64,000 nt of DNA from Anastrepha obliqua (Eukaryota; Arthropoda; Insecta; Diptera; Tephritidae): positions 131,067,784 to 131,131,783 of the forward strand of contig NC_072893.1 in assembly GCF_027943255.1 (NCBI RefSeq), read 5' to 3'. Within the stretch, counting starts at the first letter, position 1; each line of letters starts with the position of its first letter. The notes beneath the pieces were generated by a model. The model did no database searches and was not told the origin of the DNA. It saw nothing but the letters and a program-made list of their open reading frames with translations. The position numbers and the translations under genes were made by a program. This document shows positions 1-11,813 of the stretch, one piece after another.

Positions 1-895
1 AGTCAACTATCTCGTCGACCTTACTCGTAAGTCCGTTGCAGTTAAACTGGAGAAGCTTGAAGCTTCTCGGTGAGGTCTGTGTAATCCGGGGGGTGAGGGA
101 CGCGTGGGGTTGTCTACGTTGGACCTGCTGCGCAATCCACTGTCGTTGTTGCGGCCTGATGGTGGTGGGCGACCGCGCCTCTGGGGGCGGTGGTGGGTGC
201 AGAACTCTGCAGCAGGGGGCAACGTAGGCAGTTGTCCACTCACGGGTGGTGCGCAGGCCGGAACATCTCCGAAAATGGCACCAGCCATTGCAGGAATTGC
301 ATTGGACTGATACCAGATTCCGAGGTATTACGGTCTGACACACGGAACAAACTGTACGGGGGACCAGGAGCTGCTGGTTTGTCCCCGCACTGGGGTTGGA
401 GCAGGAAGGGAGGGGAGGGGTTGAAGGGGAGTTGTGTTGCTCCGATAGGCTCCTCACCGTGGAGGTGTGGGTTGTGGTGGCGGTTGGTAGTGCCGGCCTA
501 TCAGGGGGTGTAGTAGCCGTGGAGGCATCAGACGCCTGCTGGCGGGAGCAACACGTGGCCACATACCGTGTGGACCACTCCCTGTGCGACTTAAGGCTGA
601 ACAGGTCTTAAGGTGGCTCCACCCGTTGCACTTATTACACCTAACCGAGGTGGAGTTCGGGTGAAGCCGTTTGTGGCAGACGCAGCAGTAGAATACTTCT
701 GGCCCAGGGTTGGATTCGACTCCAGCCCTGAGGAGAAGCATTTGGAGCAGGATTGCTGCGAGAGTTTGCTCCTGTGACGAAAGGGGTGGGGTGATATACG
801 ATACACTAGACAGGGCTAGTATACTGGGGCGGCAGCCCTTGATCGGGAAAAACCCGAGTCATTCCGGTAACGTAGAACCGGCTGCCATGGGAATG
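1..895 (-). mobile_element. 5' part of a 2A-bearing non-LTR retrotransposon, degraded and cut by the window edge
   Basis: Read on the minus strand, this matches the first 0.9 kb of the better copy at 23232-27156. It has the same 5' end (ATTCCCATGGCAGCCGG at about 895), the same AGVESNPGP peptide (NPGP codons at 700-711) and the same CxxC...CxxC...WxHxxC zinc-finger segment (YCCVCHKRLHP...). The finger frame breaks just after LKTCSA, so this copy is a pseudogene. The rest of the element (endonuclease and reverse transcriptase) would lie left of the window. The family looks like the CR1/Jockey group of APE-type elements without RNase H; the clade is inferred. Confidence 0.8.
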
Positions 896-1724
896 AAAAT
901 GTTCTTCGTCGCACTATCTGGTGGGCGGTATCTTTTCAAGTTTTATACCCGGCAGCGCTCAGTCATAGCTTTTATAAAAAAGTAATTTGTAGGTTACACA
1001 AAGTTCTATAGAATTTTGATGTCACGGCAAATGGTGTTCAATTTAGCACACATTGAAAAATCCATAAATAATAATAGTATATGTGTTTCACACAGCCTTG
1101 ATTAACAGGTGCCGATTTTAATAGAGTGTCCATGAAAATCCATATTTGTTGCCATTGTGGCAGCCTACGGACTGTGCTACGGTCAGTGCCCCATGAGTGT
1201 TTTTTATCGAGGTGAGGCCACGAAAAGCGACGTTTAGACAAATTGCTGATTGTAATTTTTCTTCAAAGCGGCCGTTCCATAAGCCTAATACACTCGAGAA
1301 GCTTTCCGTTGCCGAGCGGCGTCCACTATTAGTAAACAAAATTTGTCTATCACTCAGATGTTAGGGTCCCTAATGTGTATGTACGGACCCTTTCAAATCC
1401 AGGAGCCCTAACCTATGGCGACTGACACATCCTTATATTTGCAAGCAACTCGAGAGCAATTTGAGTAAAGTCTATTGATATGTATTACAGTTATCATTCA
1501 GTTTAGATATCAAGCCCACTAGTGGACAGTGTAGAGCTGAGAAAACCTTTCGATGAATGGGGTAATATTTGTCAGTTAAAGAAATTTTCTCATAACATTG
1601 TTGTAATTTATTTTACTTCCGGATTTGCTACGCCCACTTGTGCACTGCCCCAGTTCAAAAGTCAATAACGTCACCGCTGCTAATTCTACTCTGCTCATGA
1701 AAAATGTCGCTTGAAACGTAAATA
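896..1724. other. no confident gene
   Basis: AT-rich DNA between two transposon pieces. No open frame here looks conserved. One possible terminal exon of the large minus-strand gene may start at 1325: an acceptor TTTACTAATAG is followed by a frame that fits phase 1 of the exon ending at 2742 and stops after about a dozen codons. This is a weak call. Confidence 0.4.
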
Positions 1725-1889
1725 CAGGGTTGGCCATATTAAACTGACCCATGTGATTATTAAAAAAATATGGAAAAAGAAACATTTTTTTGTGTTTCAT
1801 TGTGAAAAACATTTAATTTAGTTCAAGGAGATTCGTTTACATCACTTTTTGAATATGATATCGCGCAAGTGGTCGCCCTTAGCACGTAT
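1725..1889. mobile_element. truncated copy of the adjacent TIR element
   Basis: The terminal motif CAGGGTTGGCCATATTAAAC and the next 140 bases repeat the left part of the element at 1901-2260 almost exactly, in direct orientation. The copy stops after AGCACGTAT and lacks the right terminal repeat. It may have been truncated when the second copy arrived, or by deletion. Confidence 0.75.
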
Positions 1890-1900
1890 TTGGATATGTA

Positions 1901-2260
1901 CAGGGTTGGCCATCTTAAACTGACCCATGTGATTATTAAAAAAATATGGAAAAAGAAACATTTTTTTGTGTTTCATTGTGAAAAACATTTAATTTAGTTC
2001 AAGGAGATTCGTTTACATCACTTTTTGAATATGATATCGCGCAAGTGGTCGCCCTTAGCTCGTATAGCGTAATGTGCCCGTTTTTCGGCGTTTTCCATAG
2101 TTTTGGCCAGCGTCTCGGCCGATATGGCGGCTATTTCCCGTCGGATATTGGCCTTAAGTGCGCCTAGTGTCTTTGGCTTGTTGACGTAAACCTTAGATTT
2201 CAAATTACAGTAAAAAGTTATAGAGTTACTCAATGGGTCAGTTTAATATGGCCAACCCTG
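1901..2260 (-). mobile_element. Tc1/mariner-like element, internally deleted, with TIRs and TA duplications
   Basis: The inverted ends are CAGGGTTGGCCATCTTAAAC at 1901 and its complement (one difference) ending at 2260. Each end is flanked by TA (1899-1900 and 2261-2262). Only 360 bp long, it keeps just the tail of a transposase on the minus strand, so it is a MITE-like deletion derivative. The TA target site and the kept peptide place it in the IS630/Tc1/mariner superfamily. Confidence 0.85.
2018..2233 (-). pseudogene. C-terminal remnant of a Tc1/mariner-type transposase
   Basis: A 71-codon frame with no real start codon. Its peptide includes LKSKVYVNKPKTLGALKANI and ends RDIIFKK. This is the usual C-terminus of a transposase group very common in arthropods, in which the segment follows the third catalytic acid. 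All three catalytic acids are missing, so it cannot be active. It lies entirely inside the 1901-2260 element and ends near the left TIR. Confidence 0.75.
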
Positions 2261-2420
2261 TATAAAAACACACGAATCGCGCTACCGTCTCACATCTGAA
2301 TTCGCTTAGAAATTGACAAAGGAATATTTTGACTATGAAAAGTGTAACATTTTCACTACTTACTATGCTCGATTCTCAACTTTAATTTCAATTTTTTGCT
2401 TGTGCACTTAACGGAGCCGG

Positions 2421-2732
2421 GCCGCCGTAGCCGAATGGGCGGGCTGGAATTCAGAGAGAACGTAGGTTCGAATCTCGGTTAAACACCAAAATTAAGAAAA
2501 CGTTTTTTCTAATAGTAGTCGCCCCTCGGCAGGCAATGGCAAACCTCCCGAGTGTATTTCTGCCATGAAAAAGCTCCTCATAAAAAATATCTGCAGTTCG
2601 TAGTCGACTTGAAACTGTAGGTCCCTCCATTTGTGGAACAAAATCAACACGCACGCCACGAATAGGAGGAGGAGCTCGGCCAAACACCCAAAAAGGGTGT
2701 ACGCGCCAATTATATATATATATATATATACA
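2421..2732 (+). mobile_element. tRNA-derived SINE ending in (TA)n
   Basis: The head contains a polymerase III A-box-like stretch (TAGCCGAATGGGCGG, 2429-2443) and a B box (GGTTCGAATCTC, 2465-2476). The body runs through GCAGGCAATGGCAAACC and ends TGTACGCGCCAATTA followed by (TA)n. A worn second copy lies at about 20100-20275. The cloverleaf is not complete, so it is not a tRNA gene. It lies in an intron of the large minus-strand gene, antisense to it, with its tail only about ten bases from the splice donor at 2741. Confidence 0.75.
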
Positions 2733-2741
2733 TATACTTAC

Positions 2742-5700
2742 CGGAGCCAATGAAATCCACAATGATCTCATTGTGTTGCAATGCGCTGTATGCGTTCGAC
2801 ATTGTTGGCGGTATGAAATGTATGTCAAATTCTTTGCGTTGAATATTCACCACAACCGATGGTGATGGATTTGGAGATTGTGGCGGCGGTGTGCTACCCA
2901 ATGCGTCATATGAATTGTTATTGTTGTTGCTGCTGCTACTACGACTGCGCGAGGCACTGTTGCTGCTGCCACTTTGATGATAATGATAGTGCTGCTGCTG
3001 TTGTTGTGATTGTTGATGGTATTGATTATGATAATGGTGTTGTTGTGGCTGGTAATGATTTGGCGTGTCTCTTGTGTACGCGGATTGTGATCGATGTTCA
3101 CGATGTGGTGGTGGGTCGTAGGCATTTCCGTAAGATGTACTTCTGTATTGTTGTTGCTGATGTTGGTGTTTATGGCGATATGAGCGCTGTTGTTGTTGCA
3201 ATGGCGGTGGCGGTGGTTGCTTTGGCTGTTGATGCTGCTGCTCGGCCGCTGCACGCGCCGCAGCCAAAATTGCGGCCTCAATGTCATTGCAAGTTTCAAG
3301 TTGCTGTAATTGTGGCGTTTCACTGCTTCTCCTTTCCAGCAACTGTTTTTTCTCTAGCGGCTCCGCCTGTTCAGAATCAGCGGTTTGCACTGCAGACGAT
3401 TTGCCGACATTACTACAGTTGTCCCCACTGTTTTGCGCACCGAGGGACGCAATGACACTATTGTTGCTGGCACCACTTTCCGAAGCCGCACGAACTTTCA
3501 ATTTATTGCCACTTTCTTTAGTTGTAATCGCAGTGATCACCGATATCTGATTAGAATTCTCAAGATCGACAAACGATTGCTTGGCTGGTGCTGCTTTGGC
3601 GCCAGGTAACATATCTGATGCTATATCAGAATCAATGAAACTTGCTGTTGACGTAGCTGCGCATATTGTTTTAGGGACCACTTTTACCTCAGAAGTCACC
3701 TCCTGTTGATGTGACTGCTTCTGCGTCGGCTCATCGTTATAACCAGCAGCAAACTCATCTGCGCCCTCAGCGATGCTTTCATCAAAGAACTTAAGTTCGT
3801 CCTCGTTAAAATCACCGAATGTAAACTCAATACTACTATCGCCGGAGCGATCATCGTTCAAAATAATAACTGCGGGCCGGTTACTAGCACTGCTAATACT
3901 GATGGATCCACCCACAGTAGCTGTGGTGACATTTTGGCTTGTTGCAGTTACGCCAGACGCAGTATTGTTTTTGTAGCTGCCGCTGGAGTTGCTCATATGC
4001 TGTCTTTGAGTTTTGCCCAATGTATGTGAAGGCACACCAGTTTCGCCGCCGGCAACGAAAACTGGTGAACGTGTAGGTTTGATGGCCATTACCACTACAT
4101 CCATGGATGTCGATTGTGTCTGGGTGGCAGTACTCGATTTTTGTGCAACATGACCATGTGGCTCAATAGTTGCTACTAAGCCCATGGCTACTTCTGAGGC
4201 CAACATTTGATGCGCCTTCTCTTTCTTGCTCTTCCGCGCTGTATTGATAGCACCAGCATCAGAGACATTGGGTGATATATTTGATGTGGTAGGCTGTGTT
4301 ACTACACTCGTGTTGGTCGTTGTTGGCATATACACAGCAGTTGCTGATTTTTCCTTTACCTTGCGCGTCGTTGTAGCTCCTGATGATGCCACAGATATTG
4401 CTGCTCCGGCTATTGCTGCATTCGTAGATGAAACTGCCGATGTTGGAGCTGGCGTTGTCATTGAATAATTCGTGCTTGAGGTAGCTATTGCTGCAACTTG
4501 GGGTGTTTGCCCCGCTAACTCGGAAACTGGCGGTTCCGTTGTATTTAACGACGTTGTGGTAATCGGCTGAGATCCAATACCGCCGCCTTTGATCGCTTGT
4601 TGCTTAGCAGCTGCTGCGAAATTAAACTTGGCCGTGCTCGAAACATTTGTCGGAGGTGCTGCGGTGGCTGCCAATGCTATAGCATTAGTACTACCGGCAG
4701 CAGTGGGTGGTGAAATCGACACGTTCGTGGCACTGTGGCGCTTCACAGTTTTTTCAAGTGCGGGATATTGCTGATCCAGATTGCTGCTGTTGAAACTGTA
4801 ACTTTCATGTTCGACACTTTTCGATTTTTGTAGAGTCTGCTGTTGTTGTTGGTGTTGCATCGGTTGATGTGACAAACGTGTTGTGCTGCCACTGATGGTG
4901 TCAACTTTGCTGACATCTGGGACGGTGTTACTGGCTAAAACACTAAGAGACAAATTGACGGCTTCGACTGCTGTACCGGCTATTTTTTCGCCACTAGCAG
5001 TGCTTACAACGTTCCCCGCTGTATTTAGTTGAGCGGGAACAGCAACCAAACTCTGAGAATACGAAATTATTTTCGGCGTGCCGGTGGTCACCGACACTGT
5101 TTGAGGGGTTGTTGTTGCCTTGTTGATATCAGCAATCGTCGCGTTCATCGCATTGGTGGCAACTAATTCGGGAAAATCGGGTTTACTAGCGAGCTTCTTG
5201 CTCTTACTCGGTTTAGCCGCTGAACTTGTTGCTGAGGAAGTAACCGCTGTGGCAGCGGTGGAAATGTTATTTGCGTTCGACTGAGAGGCGGGTATGACTT
5301 CAGCATTAGTTACGTGCTGCTGTGGCTGCTCTGATGCACAATTGGTGACGCCCAAGCTACCGCTGCCGTTTGTCACTATATTGTTGTTATTGGCTGCATC
5401 CAGGTTCGGCCAGCGATCAACTGCTGCTGCGGCGGCAATATGGGCATAGGAAATGGGCGCTGATGTAGGTGATCCACCGCTTGTCGCACTCTTCGGTGTT
5501 TCGGGCGTCGTAGTGGTGGATGAGGCAGTTTTATGACGTTGTTTGCTCTTTGAAGCTGATGCTGCTGTTGATTCTATGGGCAAGGAATGCACCGAATCGA
5601 GATCACTTGAATCGGATTTCTCCGAGGGTGGCACTGAGGAAGTTGACTTGCGACGTGACTTGTCTGTGGAGGCGCCGCTAACGTTGTGAGCATTAACATT

Positions 5701-8700
5701 TTGTTGCTGTTGTTGCTGCTGATGCTGGTTTTGCTGCTGAGGATGGTGGTGGTGGTATTGGTTTTGTTGTTGGTAGCCGCATTGTTGATGTGAATGATTG
5801 CTGTTGTTGCTATTGGCATAGTTGTTGTTATAATTGGAATTATAGTTGTTGTGATAGTCAAGCCGCCCACCATCACTGTTGCTATTGTTGCTACCACCGT
5901 TACCATAAGTGTTAAGTCCATGGGTATTATTGTTGTAGTATTTGTATCGAGATTGTTGCTGTTGCTGGCTGCCAAACGTTGACGAATTGTTATTGTTGTT
6001 ATTTCCGAATTTCTGTGAATTTATTACAAGATTGTGCGCACGTGAGAACCCGATTGGTGTGCCTGAGTTATTACTATTATTATTGTTGTTGTTATTATAA
6101 TTGTAGTTATTGTGGCTGGTGCTATTATTATAATTCGCGCCCTGCGTGAAATGGGTTTCGTCGATGGAAGCGCGCTGCTTCTTTGGCTTCCTTTTCTTTG
6201 TGACCACGTGGAATTCGGCAGTCTCGGATATTAGCGTATTCATCGATAATAAATCGATTGCGGAGAATACAGGAGTATTGGCTGTTTGATTATTTTGCCG
6301 TTCCGAATTTGTGGCATTTAGAGTCGTGGTTTTTGTTGGGGTTATGGACGACTGCAATATGCTCTCGGACTTTTTGCGTTTCTCCAGCTTTTCTGTTTTC
6401 TCAGATTTCTCCGCTTTTTCTGGTTTTTCTGACTTATCTGTCTTCTCTACTTTTTCGGTTTTATCATGTCTTTCCAATTTCGTATTACCGTCCACCTTAT
6501 TATTTGTTAATTTATCATGTTCCACGCTATCTTTAGTTTTCTCTTTATCTTTCTCTTTGTCTCTTCCCTTATCTTTTTCCCTATCGATGTCGCGTTCTTT
6601 ATCCTTTTCTTTCTCCTTGCCTTTCTTTTCCTTTCTCTCCTTGGCCTTTTCTTCAATGCTATTTGCAATGGAGCCGCTGATGCTACCGGCACCACTCGCA
6701 CTGCCTTCTGTGCCCAGATACTGAAGCTCCTCCGTGCCCCATGATCGTCGTTCACCTTTACGATTATTCGCTGTTGTTGCCGTTGTTGTTGTTGTTACAA
6801 CCACTACAGCTGCCTGTTTACCAACGCTAGTTGTGACCGTACCAGTCACTTCTTTGCTGCTACCGTCAAAATTCTTATTTATATCCGCTGTGGAGGCAGA
6901 ATTGTTCTTAGCTCCCTTACCACCGCCTGTGCCTTTGCTACGCATCGTTACATTGTTGCTTTCTGTAGTAGCGGCCGATTGTTTCAGCTCACCAACATCG
7001 ATTTTGGCACAACTACGTAACTCTTCCAGTGAGTTGCTCTTCTTCATCTTATTCTGCTTAACCTTTTCCTTCTTGCGTTCTTTTCTTTTGCTGTTTTCAG
7101 CAAATTTATTGTTACTGCCGCCACTTCCGCCTTGCTTGTTATCTTCTTCTGTACTCTCAATAAATTTTACCAACACTTCTACTGGATCTTTACCGCGGTA
7201 GCCAGCCTCATTCTCTACATCAACGGGTATGGTATTGTCCTTTTGTGGCTTCTTCTTAGCTTTGGCCTTCGCCTGCGATTGGCCTGCATTAACTATAATG
7301 CTGCTACTGCTACTGTGCTGCTGGCGCTCGCAGTCATTGCCATTTTCGTCCATTTGACGCTGGCAAAACAAAAGTATTATTTGCTAAGTATTTCATTTTT
7401 TTCACACCCAATTTACTTACCGCCAGTGGCATTGATTTCGTATAACTGCCTATGCCAATGCTGCTGCTGCCACTTCCTCCGCTGCCCATGTTGTTATTTG
7501 TATTGTTGTTGGAACTGATACTATTTGGAGCTATTGCTCCGGAAGTCTTTGTTGCTACTGACGCATTTAAACTGGCACCGTCGCCCTTCTCGCCCATCAC
7601 CGATTTAATGGACCGGTAACGTTCGTCTAACGGCATCGGGAGGGAACAGGACGCAGCAGCTGACTTCAGGGTGTTACCAAGCGCGTTAACCGAAATGGCC
7701 ACTTCACCACTCTCACACATACCATCTTCTCTGCCATCGATTTGATGAAAACGAATCACTTCGTCGACATAATGATGGGCACGTGACGGTGCGAACTCAC
7801 CACCCTCACCACGATGTAAGTTTGGACGCGGTATACGCATATCAATATCCACGCGTTCGTAAAACGGCAAGCCCTGACCCAGAATTATAAATAACAGGAA
7901 TAAAATATTTCATTAAGACGGCATGCATTTCACTTACCTGCCCTCCATCTTGTGCTTTCGAAGGCAGGATTTGCTGCTGTTGTTGTATATCCATCATATC
8001 GCCAATATTAATGATATAATCACCACTAGAACTAATGGAATTAGCGCTTTTCACAGTGGTGTTAACGATACCTGCGCCAGTTGCCATCGTGCCACCAACA
8101 CTATGGCCACTTGCTGTGGTTGCCATGCTTCCGCTGCCGCCACTGACGCTTGTTACACTAGCACCAACACTGTTACCACTTTCCTTGCTACACAAACTCG
8201 TTGAGTTTGTGCTACCGCTACCACTGGAGTTAGTACTTTGGCCACTAACAACGTTATTACCACCAACTACACCGACCAATGTGTTGTTATTATTCAAAGC
8301 AACCGTAGCGGTTTCGACACCTAACAAAAACGCACGGCGAACACGTTTATCTGCGTAAACGGAAGCCTGCTGCTCAAAACTGCTTAGTAAACAATTGGCA
8401 ACATTGACATTACTGGGCAAGCTACCACCTTCACGCTGCCGGGATGATACAGACGAGTTCTTCTTGTGACGTGATGTGTGATTTTGGCGTCGATAATCAG
8501 AAGGCAGCTGTAAAAGATCCTGCAGAGAGCCACCCTGTTTTTGTTGATGGCGGTTCTGGGAGTGTGGATGATGACGATGACTATCTGAACGTGTCGATGT
8601 TATGCCCAGATCTTCATTCTCCACTTTTTGTAACAAGTCCTGAAGGATAAAATGTTTGTAAATATAGTCGATTTTTTAATTAATTGTCAGAAATTAACTG

Positions 8701-10742
8701 CTTTGAATGCTTCTTACCAAAAATATCTCACTTTTGTCTTTTTTATCTTTGGGCGTCTTATATGTATAGGCCTCTTCGAGGAGCTTTTTTAAATCGGGTT
8801 CTTCTAAATCAGATACATCAGATTTCTGAAATAATGTTTGAAGATGTTGTAAATTGTAAATTAGAAAATATAAAGCGAAATATTGAAATTCTGTTTGTTC
8901 AGAAAATTTTTAAATGCAATTTGTTCTATACGGTAAAAAGAAAAAAGTGTTTGGTACTCATTTGTGAATGGAGAAGACTCCACCAACATACACACAAGTA
9001 TACATACATGAAATTTGTAATTTATAACTCTTGAATGCTATTTTTTTTATTTAAATTTTATTTAAGTTTATATTTTTGCCTAAATTACAGGAACAACCTA
9101 GTTGTTGATCCGGCACTATTCACTCCAAATTTCACTCGATGAATATTAAAAAAAATATATATAGACATTGATTTGTGCTGTTAGAAGGCAAAAAAAAAAC
9201 ATACTAGAATTTGTAACTTTTTGAGAAATATTTTAATTTTATTTTATTTTTCGCGTATACTCTACAGTATAATTTTGGAGTTCGTTCTTTAATACGGTAC
9301 GATCCTAACCTTAATAATTCTCTATTTTAATAAAATCCGTTAGTTGAGCTTATGAACCATGAAAAGACTAAAGACTAAACATTGTATGGGTTACTGAATG
9401 AAACACTCCTAAGGTACATAATAAAGTTCACGTTTATCAAAATGTAAATTTCAATAATTCTCTTTATATGAAATCCTTTTAAACTTCTATCTTCGCAATT
9501 TAAGTATTATTATTTATATATTTATTGGCACATTTAAAAGAACAAAATTAGGAATATTGTACAAAAATTAGACCTGAGCGTAGGAGTTCTCGACAATATC
9601 ACAAAAATGTTAATTTTAATATTTCTTCTCTATAATAAGTAAAGAGTTATAAAGTATATGTATGTAGGTATGCACACAATTCTTGCTTGCATCGCGGCAC
9701 CGTTGCAGTAATGCGGTTTTTGGTTTGCCTTTAAATTAAAAAACTTTACCACTTTACTTACTCGCAGACGGACACACACCGAACAGCAACGATTTAATGT
9801 GCGTTCCAGCGACAATCCAGCCATTTCAAATCGTTTTGCTCGGCCCGAGCCACAGTTGTTTTTGGGTTTGGGAGTTGACTAGCGCTCACCACTAACGGTA
9901 CATTGCGGTTTTCTATATTTTCACTCTTTTTTTTTATTTTTTATCAAGTAGGTGCTGATAGGAAAAATTATATACGACGAATAGATTTTGGTGAATGCTG
10001 CTTTTATTTCATCACCAGTGCGCCCTATCAGTGTGCAAAGAATGATAGGTGTGGTGCGGTGACAAACAGCAAACATTTGACAAACACTTTGAATGCCAAA
10101 GTACACCTTATGGCAATGCAAAAAAAGTGTGCGCTTTTGTCTATGTATGTACACACATATGTGCATATGAATGTAAGAATATATTAATATACACAATTAA
10201 AAATATGTATAAGACCGAACCCTTTGTAAAGATATTCATACATACAGACATCGCACATTGATTATAATGCACTGACAATAGTGAAGTACCTACTTAATTG
10301 AAAATGTGTGTTGGGGCTAAGGTAGCTAACAATACACATCAACTATTTAAATTTTCAGAAATCAACACATAATTTAAAATGTGTAGGTAATTTCAATGGC
10401 GGTCATTTCAGATAGTGTGGGTCAAAGACTGAAGGTTAAGAATCATTTTTCCTCGGGTTTACAATGCCGCAGATTAGAAAGATTGCATTTTCATTCACAT
10501 ACATTTCTTTGAAGATTTATTTAATAAGTATCTCCATTTTGAGAAAATATTAGGGTCGGCATTTTCCGCTGTTTTTGATCTTCCCTAAAGTCATACTATT
10601 TCAAATTTTGTTATTACAATGTTTACTTGGCCTAATTTGATGACACATTCGTTTAGAAACATACGAAACAAATGGAAAATTATGAATATAAAATTTTTAT
10701 TTATTTAATACATGGAAAATAACAATAAATTATTATTTTACA

Positions 10743-10776
<34 letters not shown>

Positions 10777-11813
10777 ATTTTCCGAAATATGTATGGGTGT
10801 TACTGTATTTTCATTTTTCTAATTTATTTGGATGAATAAATTTGGAAATCACTTGTCTTGTCATATCATTTTACAATATTTCATAAAATTACTATTCATA
10901 CGGCACCGTATCGCTATCAATTGCCCTCTGAAGGTGGAAAATTAGATATTAATGATTAGCTGAAGAAAATTATGAACTCTTTGTTAAATGCATAAGGTAG
11001 AAAGCAATAGCTTCAAAGAATATGGCAAACGGACATGCATACATTAATATGTGTACACCAAGTGCAATGTGCATATTTTAAAGGCCGTGCTATTGATTTA
11101 TATTTTTTTATTTCGTTGTCACATTGATCAACACAAATTCATAACTTGTTCTCTCTAATCAAACCGATGTGTAGCGGCCCTTCGTTCACACACAATTTTC
11201 TAAAACGAGCTATTGGCAATAAACAGTAGCAAAATATATGCCTTTTATTGGCACCGCAACTTAAAAAGCTATATATGTACATGTGCAAGGTTTTACTAAG
11301 TAATTTAGTTCTCCTAATATATATATACATACGTACACAGCAGTAAAGCTAAATAAATGCCTCACTTACCTTTGTGTCGATTGTTGTATTTGTAGTAGCG
11401 TCATCTGTTTTTCCAGCATTGGCAACATTCACAATAGTTGCGTGCTCTAGTGTGGTACTTTTACCGGCTATACCACCTGCATCTGCCGACACATTCGATG
11501 TTGTTGTTATATTGGTTGCAGCGGCGTTGGCAGTGGTAGTACCGTTGCCTCCTGCTGACTTGGTTGCAGCAGCATCAGACATTGGATTGTTTGGCAAATT
11601 GGCGATACTATGGTCTTTGTTGGCTCTAGTTGATGGTATAAAGGATGTTGGTGTTGGTGTGGGCGTTGGTGTTGTGGTTGTTGAGGTGGTTGTGGTGGTG
11701 ATTTCACTTAATGTGGCACCGGCTATGGACACAATAGGTGTATCAGGTATGATGGCGGCGGCGATCGATGCGGTGACAGATAGAAGAGTCTTACCACTGA
11801 TTTCATTGTTCAT
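2742..11813 (-). CDS. large low-complexity, probably disordered nuclear or cytosolic protein (unrecognised), 3' end not found
   Basis: Five coding exons join in phase: 11813-11370, 8825-8718, 8639-7938, 7873-7421 and 7359-2742. All have GTAAG-type donors and good AG acceptors. This gives about 2,100 residues before a phase-1 donor at 2741. I chose the ATG at 11813 (MNNEISGK); the longer frame above it has no ATG. I do not recognise the family. Exon 2 encodes a compact acidic/basic segment (EEPDLKKLLEEAYTYKTPKD) that runs into DLLQKVENEDLG, the most conserved-looking part. The last exon has long Ser/Thr/Ala, Asn and Gln/His tracts, a Lys/Glu/Asp block (KEKDKERD type), a basic stretch VTKKRKPKKQR that could be a nuclear signal, and short ordered islands (YAHIAAAAAVDRWPNLD, SSIEFTFGDFNEDELKFFDE, FDIHFIPPTMSNAYSAL). 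The terminal exon is not certain; a candidate starts at 1325. Its 5' end faces Pis. Confidence 0.8.
2842..6160. repeat. CAG/CAA and AAC codon repeat tracts within the large exon
   Basis: On the minus strand the exon carries many trinucleotide runs that encode poly-Gln, poly-His/Gln and poly-Asn, for example around 2990-3240, 5700-5850 and 6060-6120. The reverse complement makes long TTG/TGC runs on the plus strand, which open several spurious plus-strand frames. Such tracts commonly vary in length between alleles. Confidence 0.7.
9762..9824 (-). CDS. candidate alternative first coding exon of the large gene
   Basis: An ATG at 9824 opens 21 codons (MAGLSLERTLNRCCSVCVRLR) that end exactly at a strong donor, CGA followed by GTAAGTAAAG. 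The exon ends in phase 0, the phase needed to join the next coding exon at 8825 (KSDVSDLEEP...). This would give a shorter protein without the Thr/Pro-rich leader of exon 11813-11370, driven by a promoter near 9850-9950. It is inferred from splice-site and phase agreement only; no transcript evidence is available. Confidence 0.45.
10745..10774 (+). repeat. 30-base poly(A) run
   Basis: An uninterrupted A run preceded by CAAT and AT-rich sequence. It could be the tail of an old retroposed transcript, but I see no target duplication or recognisable body, so it is listed only as a homopolymer. Confidence 0.8.

Larger units (their letters stand above)
8826..11369 (-). other. first coding intron of the large gene
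   Basis: It runs from the donor GTAAGTGAG at 11369 to the acceptor TTATTTCAG at 8826. It holds a candidate alternative first exon (9824-9762) and a 30-base A run (10745-10774), and is otherwise AT-rich. No other coding frame is convincing. Confidence 0.65.

Noticed and set aside
1118..1339. Minus-strand frame of 73 codons as an independent gene
   Set aside because: No recognisable domain. Only its first codons in another frame could serve as a terminal exon of the large gene, which is noted as weak.
2421..2490. tRNA gene
   Set aside because: A and B boxes are present, but no acceptor stem closes and the sequence runs into a SINE body repeated elsewhere.
2859..7518. Several plus-strand open frames opposite the large gene (for example 2859-3455, 6311-6724, 6734-7201)
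   Set aside because: They are antisense shadows of CAG, AAC and AAG codon repeats in the real minus-strand exon. Their products are runs of Cys, Val, Leu or Phe with no domain.
10745..10774. Processed pseudogene tail
   Set aside because: No target duplication or gene body could be found next to the A run.
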